A DNA stretch of 64,000 nucleotides from positions 1-64,000 of the forward strand of contig NZ_JAELXQ010000012.1 in assembly GCF_016427605.1 (NCBI RefSeq), written 5' to 3'. The position numbers and the translations under genes were made by a program. The stretch is from Ochrobactrum sp. Q0168 (GTDB taxonomy: Bacteria > Pseudomonadota > Alphaproteobacteria > Rhizobiales > Rhizobiaceae). Below, one piece after another: positions 57,465 through 64,000 of the stretch (its first letter is position 1; the number at the start of each line of letters is the position of its first letter). The notes beneath the pieces were generated by a model. It made no database searches. It had not been told where the DNA came from and saw only the letters and a program-made list of their open reading frames with translations.

Positions 57465-59171
57465 TTAGTCCTTCGTCACCGTCTGAACGTAGTTGGCGTC
57501 TGCAACCATGTTGAAACCTTGCACATTCGCGCCAGTCACCGCCGTTTCGATCTGCTGATAGAGGATCGCGAACGGGCTGGTCTCCTGGAACTTCTTCTGA
57601 AGATCGTGATACATGGCTTCACGCTTGGCCGTATCGCGCTCTTCCGCGGCGGCAATGGTTTCAGCCGTCAGTTCAGGAATATCCCAATGCGCCTGCCAGG
57701 CATTGGTGCGCATGGATACGTCTTCACCATTGTTCGGATTGTTGGTGAAGGTCACGGCATTGGTATGCGGGTCCCAATAATCCGGGCCCCAGATGCCCAG
57801 CGCCAGCTGATGCTTGCGCGCACGCACCTTGGTCGTGGTCAACTTGCCGTCGCCTTGCAGGATTTCCACATCGATACCGGCCTTGCGCATGGTCTGCTGG
57901 ATGTTTTCGGCAATACCCACACCGGGCTGCGTGTTGCGGACATCGAGCGTCACCTTGAAGCCGTCTTTCAAACCGGCTTTGGCCAGCAGTTCCTTGGCCT
58001 TGTCGACGTCATAGGTGAAAGGCTTGTCATCCACCGCGCCGAACATACCAGTTGGCAGGAAGGATTGATGCGTGCGGCCAATGCCCTTTATGAGCTGGGA
58101 TTCGATAGTGTTGTAATCGATGAGATATTTGATTGCCTGACGCACTTCCGGCTTGGCCAATTCAGGCACATTCTGGTTTGCGACCAGATAATAGACCCGC
58201 CCCTTCGGCGCTGCGAGAACGTGATACTTGTCGTCCTTGCTGAGCGTTTCCAGATCGCCGGGTTCAAGATTGCGTGCAATATCGATATCGCCAGCCTGCA
58301 AGAGCAGACGCTGCGAGCTGCCTTCCTTCACGTGACGATAGATCACGCGCTTCATGGCTGGCTTGGCGTCGGCATAATTCTCATTGCGTTCGAGAAGCAG
58401 CACTTCATTGGCGCGCCACTGCTTCAACGCGAACGGGCCGGACCCGGCATAGCCGGTTTTCAGCCATTCATAGCCGAAGTCGGTATCGTAAGGATAAGCG
58501 TCTGTCTTTTCAGACTTCTGTTCATGTTCTTTGACCAGCTTGCTGTCTACGATCGATGCAACGCTGGAGGTGAGGCAATTCAAAACGAAGCTTGGTGCAA
58601 ACGCCTTTCCGGTTGTGAAAACCAGCGTTTCGTCATCGGGAGCGACAATATTCTGATCGGCATTGTCGCGTGTCAGGCCGAACTGGCTGAGAATGAAAGC
58701 CGGGCTTTTGTCGAGCTTGATTGCGCGTTGCAGCGAATAGGCTGCATCTTGCGCCGTCAAAGGATTGCCGGAGGCGAATTTCAGGCCTTTGCGAATCTTG
58801 AAAGTGATGGAGCGGCCATCGTCCGAGAACGTCCAGCTTTCGGCGATCTGCGGGATGATCTTGGTCGGGTCCTTGGTGTCTGTCGTCACCAGACGCTCAT
58901 AGGTGCTGGTGAGCACTTCCGAGGTGGTGATTTCAAAAATTTCGGCTGGATCGAGCGAAATGACGTCATCAATGCCCATGGCGATGACCAGCGTATCGGC
59001 AGGCGTGGCGGCTTGCGCCGCTTTCGGCGCTGCCGACAGCAACAGGCCAAAGGCCAGCGCAGCGGGAATTGCGCTGCGCAACAGACGCTGCGCAAAGCCA
59101 GACTGGAGGCTCGTTCTGGATGCCATATCGCCAAGGCGACGGTGATTGAAGGACAGGATTCCGGTGGTCAT
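57465..59171 (-). CDS. Family 5 (peptide/nickel-type) ABC transporter substrate-binding protein
   Basis: A 568-residue periplasmic binding protein of the oligopeptide/dipeptide family (SBP_bac_5). An extended N-terminus precedes a signal peptide around residues 30-55 (IPAALAFGLLLSAAPKAAQA). The mature part has ADTLVIAMGIDDVISLDPAE, the family signature RSITFKIRKGLKFASGNPLT, and VRQAIKYLIDYNTIESQLIK. The ATG at 59171 is backed by GAAGGGGAAG; a frame start at 59234 is not. No permease or ATPase genes are beside it, so it either serves a transporter encoded elsewhere or is an orphan. The ligand is unknown. Confidence 0.85.
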   Translation of the reverse strand: MTTGILSFNHRRLGDMASRTSLQSGFAQRLLRSAIPAALAFGLLLSAAPKAAQAATPADTLVIAMGIDDVISLDPAEIFEITTSEVLTSTYERLVTTDTKDPTKIIPQIAESWTFSDDGRSITFKIRKGLKFASGNPLTAQDAAYSLQRAIKLDKSPAFILSQFGLTRDNADQNIVAPDDETLVFTTGKAFAPSFVLNCLTSSVASIVDSKLVKEHEQKSEKTDAYPYDTDFGYEWLKTGYAGSGPFALKQWRANEVLLLERNENYADAKPAMKRVIYRHVKEGSSQRLLLQAGDIDIARNLEPGDLETLSKDDKYHVLAAPKGRVYYLVANQNVPELAKPEVRQAIKYLIDYNTIESQLIKGIGRTHQSFLPTGMFGAVDDKPFTYDVDKAKELLAKAGLKDGFKVTLDVRNTQPGVGIAENIQQTMRKAGIDVEILQGDGKLTTTKVRARKHQLALGIWGPDYWDPHTNAVTFTNNPNNGEDVSMRTNAWQAHWDIPELTAETIAAAEERDTAKREAMYHDLQKKFQETSPFAILYQQIETAVTGANVQGFNMVADANYVQTVTKD

Positions 59172-59344
59172 GCAACTTCCCCTTCGGTCATAGCCATCGT
59201 TTGGGCCTGACCATGCATAAAAATAGCGCCTCATAGTTTGAGAAGCCGGATGTTCGCGACTCGCTCTGGCACCGCGCCATTAGATTCCTATTTGGGGAAG
59301 GTTCACAATATAGACTGCGCCGATCAGGCAATATTGTTCCCGCT

Positions 59345-59375
59345 AAAAAAGAAAAAGCCGGAGAAAATCTCCGGC
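59345..59375 (-). terminator. Rho-independent terminator of the nitroreductase gene
   Basis: On the minus strand GCCGGAG-ATTTT-CTCCGGC (59375-59357) is followed by TTTTTCTTTTTT (59356-59345). It lies 26 bases beyond the nitroreductase stop. Confidence 0.88.
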
Positions 59376-59401
59376 CCTGTCTCATAGTCTCAAATTCGGG
59401 A

Positions 59402-60001
59402 TCAGCCGAATACCTTGAAGCGCTCGCCATCGTCCATGAAGGCTTTTTCGCCGAAAGGCTGTTCATTGGAGCCGAACGGCATCTGGGCGCGCAGCTTCCA
59501 TGAGGACGGAATATCCCAGGTCTTGGCGACTTCTGCGTCGATCAGCGGGTTGTAATGCTGAAGGCTCGCGCCAATACCGGCGTCGGCAAGCGCCGTCCAG
59601 ACCGAATGCTGCGCCATGCCGCCCGATTGTTCCGACCAGACCGGGAAGTTATCGGCATAAAGTGCGAACTGTTCCTGCAGGCCCTTCACAACGTTCTGGT
59701 CTTCGAAGAAGAGAACCGTGCCGGCACCGGCTGCGAAGCTGTTGAGCTTGCCTTCCGTCTGCGCAAAGGCATCGGCAGGAACGATCTTGCGAAGTTCTTC
59801 CTTGGCAATGTTCCACAGCTTGTCGCTTTCAGCGCCAAACAGGATGACTGCACGCGAGCTCTGGGAATTGAACGACGAAGGCGTGTGCTTGACGGCTTCG
59901 CGGATCAGTTCCGCAACCTGTTCCTTGGCGAGCGGGAGGTTCTTGCCAAGAGCATACTGAGTGCGACGCTTCTTGATGGATGCGAGATGGCTGTTGTTCA
60001 T
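59402..60001 (-). CDS. Nitroreductase family protein (YfkO/Frm2-like)
   Basis: A 199-residue FMN-dependent oxidoreductase of the nitroreductase superfamily, of the subgroup with Frm2/Hbn1-like features. Landmarks are IKKRRTQYALGKNLPLA near the start, TPSSFNSQSSRAVILFG for FMN phosphate binding, VLFFEDQNVVKGLQEQF and GIGASLQHYNPLIDAEVAKT. The ATG at 60001 begins the conserved part and gives the family length; the frame is open up to 60094 but that extension is low-complexity. It is a single gene with its own terminator. The substrate is unknown. Confidence 0.85.
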   Translation of the reverse strand: MNNSHLASIKKRRTQYALGKNLPLAKEQVAELIREAVKHTPSSFNSQSSRAVILFGAESDKLWNIAKEELRKIVPADAFAQTEGKLNSFAAGAGTVLFFEDQNVVKGLQEQFALYADNFPVWSEQSGGMAQHSVWTALADAGIGASLQHYNPLIDAEVAKTWDIPSSWKLRAQMPFGSNEQPFGEKAFMDDGERFKVFG

Positions 60002-60292
60002 TCGTTCTAATCCTGATGTTGCAGTAGCTTGTGAACTTCCTGACACATCTATCGATGCAGAATGTCCAGAAGTTACATTCATGACGTGCCCCAAGATATT
60101 GGGGTAAAACCGTTCAACGCCAGCCCGCTTTTCAGAGACACACTGTCAACAAATAGGGATGGTGAAGCCGCCATTGTTTCCGTATTGATCAGAGTTAGCG
60201 GGTTGGAGCCTGTGCGTTGTGGGAAAATTCCCAGCCAAACCAGGGTTTACATCTTGGGCACGATGTTGGAATCTTATTAAATTGGTGGGGTT

Positions 60293-61711
60293 ATGGGAAG
60301 GACGACGGAACCTGTTCAGAGGGCCAAACCGTCGCGAAATGGGATAGGTCACGATAGTTTGAAGTCTTTTGTCATTATCGGCGGCGGCGCGAGCGGCGTC
60401 ATTCTTGCGGCGCAAGTGCTGGAGCGCTCGCGTCATGCGATGGTTCGCATTTTTGAGCGATCCGGCCAGATCGGCAGGGGAATCGCTTATTCCACGGAAA
60501 ATCCCAGCCATCTCCTCAATGTTCGCGCCAGCAACATGAGCGCTTTTCCTGGCAAACCCGATCATTTCCTGAACTGGCTTCATGCCCGGCAAACGGTGGC
60601 GGGTGCGCAAATCGCCAATGAATGGCAACCGCAGTCTTTCGCACCCCGCAAGCTTTACCGCGATTATCTGAACGATATCGTCGAAGAATACCGTGCAGGC
60701 GACACACCGAGATTGGTTGTCGACCCACGCGAGATTGTCGATGTCGTTCTCGAAGGCGGCAGGCCTGCTGTTGTCGCGGATTCAGGCGACGTTGTGTCGG
60801 CAGAAGCGATCATTGTCGCGACCGGCAATGAAACGGCAATCGCCGTTTCTGGCGCGAATGTCGCTGAATACTGGTCCAGCAAAGGCTATTTCGACATTCC
60901 AGCGGACGCGCCGGTGGCGATCTTCGGGACCGGACTGTCCATGGTCGACAGTGTGTTGTCGTTGCTCGATCGCGGGCATCGGGGGCAGATACACGCAATA
61001 TCGCGGCGCGGACTGGTGCCCGCCCGTCACGCGCCTGCGGAGCCTTTCGAAGTCGACACAGATTCATTGTTTGTCGCTTCCGGTATTGTCAGTCTGCTGC
61101 GTCGCGTTCGCGCACTCATGCAGGAAGCCGAAAGCTCGGGTTCGAACTGGCGCGCCGTCATGGATGCACTGCGGCCCCACACCCAGCAGATATGGACACG
61201 GCTGCCGCTGGCGCAACGCGAAAGTTTTCTGCGTCATTTGCGGCCCTGGTGGGACACGCACCGCCATCGTATGGCGCCCGCTGTGGCTGATCGGATCGAC
61301 GCGGCACGCGCTTCAGGACAGCTTGAAATTGCTGCCGGGCGGCTTCTTTCGGTGCAGGAAAATGAAACCGATATGACGATACGCTACCGCGAGCGCCACA
61401 CGGGTTCATTCCACAAGCTGAGAATTGCGACAATCATCGATTGCCGCGGCGGAAACCCAAGGTTTTCAACGACACGCAATCCCGCCTTGCTCGGCCTGAT
61501 GGAGCATGGGCTGGCAAAGCCCGATGCGCTTGATCTCGGTCTGGATGTCACCAAGGATTTCCAGCTGATCAATGCGCGGGGTGAACCGTCGGGCTCGTTC
61601 TTTGCGCTCGGTCCGGTCACGAAGGGCGTCTTCTGGGAATCGACCGCTGTTCCAGATATGCGCGTTCAGGCCGCCAAGCTGGTGGATATCTTATTTGAAG
61701 GAGAAACCTGA
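60293..61711 (+). CDS. FAD/NAD(P)-binding protein (YdhS-like, COG4529)
   Basis: A 472-residue flavoprotein of the COG4529 group. After a 20-residue leader the dinucleotide fold starts KSFVIIGGGASGVILAAQVL (GxGxxG), followed by GQIGRGIAYSTENPSHLLNV, the YdhS-type signature, a second nucleotide motif VAIFGTGLSMVDSVLSLLDR, and a C-terminal ALGPVTKGVFWESTAVPDMR. Members are of uncertain function; some are hydroxylases or redox regulators. The ATG at 60293 has GGTGGGG at short spacing. It is a monocistronic gene between the nitroreductase and the antiporter. Confidence 0.82.
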   Translation: MGRTTEPVQRAKPSRNGIGHDSLKSFVIIGGGASGVILAAQVLERSRHAMVRIFERSGQIGRGIAYSTENPSHLLNVRASNMSAFPGKPDHFLNWLHARQTVAGAQIANEWQPQSFAPRKLYRDYLNDIVEEYRAGDTPRLVVDPREIVDVVLEGGRPAVVADSGDVVSAEAIIVATGNETAIAVSGANVAEYWSSKGYFDIPADAPVAIFGTGLSMVDSVLSLLDRGHRGQIHAISRRGLVPARHAPAEPFEVDTDSLFVASGIVSLLRRVRALMQEAESSGSNWRAVMDALRPHTQQIWTRLPLAQRESFLRHLRPWWDTHRHRMAPAVADRIDAARASGQLEIAAGRLLSVQENETDMTIRYRERHTGSFHKLRIATIIDCRGGNPRFSTTRNPALLGLMEHGLAKPDALDLGLDVTKDFQLINARGEPSGSFFALGPVTKGVFWESTAVPDMRVQAAKLVDILFEGET

Positions 61712-62168
61712 TAAGAATCTTTCGGTCAGCGACGCCTTGTTCCTATCATTCGCCCTTATGATTTTCGCCGCAGGTTGCCCTTCAAGGTAAGGTTGCAGGG
61801 CTGAGCTTGCGGCAAACGAAAGAGATTCGCATCGCTTTCTGCGGTAAAAAAGTCAGAAAATTGCGATAAGCCTCTGATTTGTCGCATATAAACGATCAAA
61901 AGCTATTGCCAATATATTGTCGGGCCGGTCATAATAACGACATTGGAATATATGATTCCTCACAACATCTGACCGGAGCATTTCAGTTGCTGCTTGCCTG
62001 AGCTGCGCATGCGCTGGATCAGTTGATCCTATATTTCCTGCAAAGTGCCTGACGGTTTTGCGCCCGGAAATTAAGATAAAATGGAGCGCATCCCGGAAAG
62101 TGCGAACAGCTTTCGGACCGGAGGTGTGTGATTATAAAACGTAAGAGCGGATTGGAGGCCTTGGGCGC
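61712..62168. other. Intergenic region before the antiporter operon
   Basis: About 450 bp without a credible gene. The left part holds AT-rich DNA around 61850-61960 that may carry the antiporter promoter; the right part holds a diverged copy of the dispersed repeat at 62084-62150. No terminator with a clear T-run was seen behind the flavoprotein gene. Confidence 0.55.
62084..62150. repeat. Dispersed Rhizobiales-type intergenic repeat, copy 3
   Basis: GAGCGCATCCCGGAAAGTGC, then GAACAGCTTTCGGACCGG, resembling GAGCACATCCCGAAAAGTGT at 17853 with several substitutions, followed by the GTAAGAGCGG tail. It ends just upstream of the antiporter ribosome site. Confidence 0.55.
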
Positions 62169-64000
62169 ATGACGATGGACGGCAGAATGTTTTTCCTGCT
62201 TGTCCTTCTTCCTTTTATGGGCAGCGTCGTCCCGGGCCTGTTCAGAGGCGCCGACCGAAGCGGGTCCGCTTGGTTCACAGCAGCCATCGCTCTCGTCGCC
62301 TTCATTCTCACCGCCAGTCTTTATCCGATTGTCTCCGATGGGAAGGTCTTGCGCGGTACAGTTGAATGGCTGCCCGCCTACGGTCTCAATGTAACCTTGC
62401 GCATGGATGGCTTTGCCTGGCTGTTCGCCATGCTGATCACCGGCATCGGTCTTCTGGTCGTGATCTATGCGCGCTATTACATGTCGCCGGACGATCCGGT
62501 TCCGCGCTTCTTCTCGTTCCTGCTGGCTTTCATGGGGTCAATGCTCGGCATCGTTCTGTCTGGCAACATCATCCTGCTTGCCGTGTTCTGGGAACTGACG
62601 AGTATCTTTTCGTTCCTGCTCATCGGGTACTGGTATCACAATGCCAGTGCGCGCGATGGCGCGCGTATGGCGCTGACAGTCACGGGGATTGGCGGCTTCT
62701 GCCTGCTCGCCGGCATGCTGCTTTTGGGCCATATCGTCGGCAGTTACGATCTCGACGTAGTGCTGGCAGCGGGCAACGAGGTTCGCACCCATCCGCTTTA
62801 TACCGTCGCACTTGTCTTGATTCTGCTCGCCGCTTTCACCAAAAGCGCCCAGTTTCCGTTTCATTTCTGGCTGCCGAATGCGATGGCCGCACCGACGCCT
62901 GTTTCGGCCTATCTCCATTCGGCCACCATGGTGAAAGCTGGTGTGTTTCTGCTCGCCCGCCTGTGGCCGGTACTGGCTGGAACCGAAGAATGGTTTTGGA
63001 TATTGGGTTCTGCGGGGCTCATCACGCTGTTGCTGGCAAGTTTTTTTGCCGTTTTTCAGCAGGATTTGAAAGGTCTGCTCGCCTATTCGACGATCAGCAA
63101 TCTGGGCCTGATTACTGCGCTGTTGAGTCTTGGAAGTCCGCTTGCCGCAGTGGCTGCGATCTTCCACATGGTCAACCACGCTATCTTCAAGGCGTCGCTT
63201 TTCATGGCGGCAGGCATCATCGACCATGAAACGGGCACGCGCGATATGCGCCGCCTGAGCGGATTGTTCCGATTAATGCCCTATACGGCGACACTTGCCA
63301 TGGTGGCGAGTGCTGCCATGGCTGGCGTTCCGTTGTTGAATGGCTTCATTTCCAAGGAAATGTTCTTTGCCGAGGCGGTCGAAACGCATCTGGCATCCTG
63401 GCTCGACACGATTACGCCATACGTGGCGACGCTCGCCAGCATCTTCACGGTGGCCTATTCGATCCGCTTTATATACTCCACTTTCTTCGGCCCGCCGCCG
63501 CATGATCTGCCGCGTGAACCGCATGAGCCGCCGCACTGGATGCGTCGTCCTATCGAGCTTCTTGTAATGCTCTGCCTTTTGATCGGCATCGTTCCTAGCT
63601 TGTCCATCGGCCCATTCCTGCATTCGGCGGTGCGCTCGGTGCTTGGTGATGCAACGCCGGAATACAGCCTTTCCGTCTGGCATGGTTTCAATCTGCCGCT
63701 GATGATGAGTATCGCTGCAATGATCGGCGGCGTGCTTCTGCACTGGTGTCTAAAAAACTATCTGGCAACCAGCGAGGACGGACCACCGCTATTCCGTCAT
63801 CTGCAAGGCCAGCGCATTTTCGAACGCGTACTGGTGACACTATCGTGGAACTGGGCGCGCAAGGCTGAAAATTTCCTCAGCACACGCCGCCTGCAGCCGC
63901 AGCTGCGCATCATTGTTGCCATAGCCGTTGTGGTCGCTGGCTGGCCGTTGATCGAGGGGAGCTTGCGTTCCGGCACTTTGGGCGCGCAGCCGGTCGATCC
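62169..64000 (+). CDS. Na+/H+ antiporter subunit A (MrpA/MnhA/PhaA-type), partial
   Basis: The 5' part of a large multi-pass subunit; the gene runs off the right edge after 610 codons without a stop. MrpA proteins resemble the NuoL subunit of complex I and form the proton path of multi-subunit Na+(K+)/H+ antiporters. Visible features are the start MTMDGRMFFLLVLLPFMGSV, LLAVFWELTSIFSFLLIGYW with the key Glu, FTKSAQFPFHFWLPNAMAAP with the Lys, HSATMVKAGVFLLARLWPVL, FQQDLKGLLAYSTISNLGLI and HMVNHAIFKASLFMAAGIID. Subunits B or C should follow outside the window. GGAGG lies 11 bases upstream of the ATG. Confidence 0.9.
   Translation, partial: MTMDGRMFFLLVLLPFMGSVVPGLFRGADRSGSAWFTAAIALVAFILTASLYPIVSDGKVLRGTVEWLPAYGLNVTLRMDGFAWLFAMLITGIGLLVVIYARYYMSPDDPVPRFFSFLLAFMGSMLGIVLSGNIILLAVFWELTSIFSFLLIGYWYHNASARDGARMALTVTGIGGFCLLAGMLLLGHIVGSYDLDVVLAAGNEVRTHPLYTVALVLILLAAFTKSAQFPFHFWLPNAMAAPTPVSAYLHSATMVKAGVFLLARLWPVLAGTEEWFWILGSAGLITLLLASFFAVFQQDLKGLLAYSTISNLGLITALLSLGSPLAAVAAIFHMVNHAIFKASLFMAAGIIDHETGTRDMRRLSGLFRLMPYTATLAMVASAAMAGVPLLNGFISKEMFFAEAVETHLASWLDTITPYVATLASIFTVAYSIRFIYSTFFGPPPHDLPREPHEPPHWMRRPIELLVMLCLLIGIVPSLSIGPFLHSAVRSVLGDATPEYSLSVWHGFNLPLMMSIAAMIGGVLLHWCLKNYLATSEDGPPLFRHLQGQRIFERVLVTLSWNWARKAENFLSTRRLQPQLRIIVAIAVVVAGWPLIEGSLRSGTLGAQPVD

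Noticed and set aside
57519-59210. Open frame of 563 codons on the plus strand
   Set aside because: It is antisense to the binding-protein gene, which has a signal peptide and family motifs; the antisense product shows none.

Overview
The window reads as a chromosomal stretch of an alphaproteobacterium of the order Rhizobiales, most likely Brucellaceae (Brucella/Ochrobactrum). This is inferred from moderately high GC coding DNA, an alphaproteobacterial MetA N-terminus (MPIKIPD), a circularly permuted ATP-grasp/alpha-E/transglutaminase/Anbu operon, an LdtR/ExpG-like MarR regulator, and dispersed intergenic repeats with the core GAAAAGTGTGAAACGG that are familiar from Rhizobiales. No rRNA, tRNA, CRISPR array or prophage was seen.

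Layout. (1) 1-437 is a scar: the 5' end of an IS5-like transposase at the left edge, a frameshifted amidohydrolase remnant, and the tail of what may be a LysR gene. (2) 561-7748 holds an iron-siderophore ABC permease and ATPase (fhuB, fhuC; no binding protein), a LysR regulator divergent from a TauE/SafE permease across a 35-bp inverted repeat, an HPP-CBS membrane protein and an AI-2E/PerM family protein. (3) 7757-33559 is one large surface-polysaccharide and secretion locus. It has a leftward glycosyltransferase/methyltransferase/pyruvyltransferase operon, a small RTX protein, a type I secretion ABC/HlyD pair, a MarR regulator, and a rightward operon of glycosyltransferases, two tandem pyruvyltransferase paralogues, a glycoside-hydrolase-like protein and an SGNH protein. 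Its organisation resembles the galactoglucan (exp/wg) locus of Sinorhizobium meliloti (regulator ExpG, type I secretion ExpD1/D2, RTX-like ExpE1, glycosyltransferases). The palindrome TTCAAAATTTGAA, or a one-base variant, lies upstream of the RTX gene, the MarR gene and the rightward operon, and is a candidate common operator. (4) 33563-41210 has pbpC and its usual partner, a bacterial alpha-2-macroglobulin. (5) 41482-52509 is mixed metabolism and stress: fdhA, DUF488, a MarR regulator divergent from DUF899 and VOC genes, a small membrane peptide, metA with a structured leader, a GH25 lysozyme lipoprotein, a MocR regulator divergent from an FMN-binding protein, and a FUSC exporter. (6) 52685-57406 has mogA and the four-gene Anbu operon. 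(7) 57465-64000 has a peptide-type binding protein, a nitroreductase, a YdhS-like FAD protein and the 5' part of an MrpA/PhaA-type Na+/H+ antiporter subunit that runs off the right edge.

The most interesting points are the polysaccharide/type I secretion locus with its shared palindrome, a recurring G-W-x-x-D-P module in three of its proteins, and a metA leader with two mutually exclusive helices, one of which encloses the ribosome binding site.
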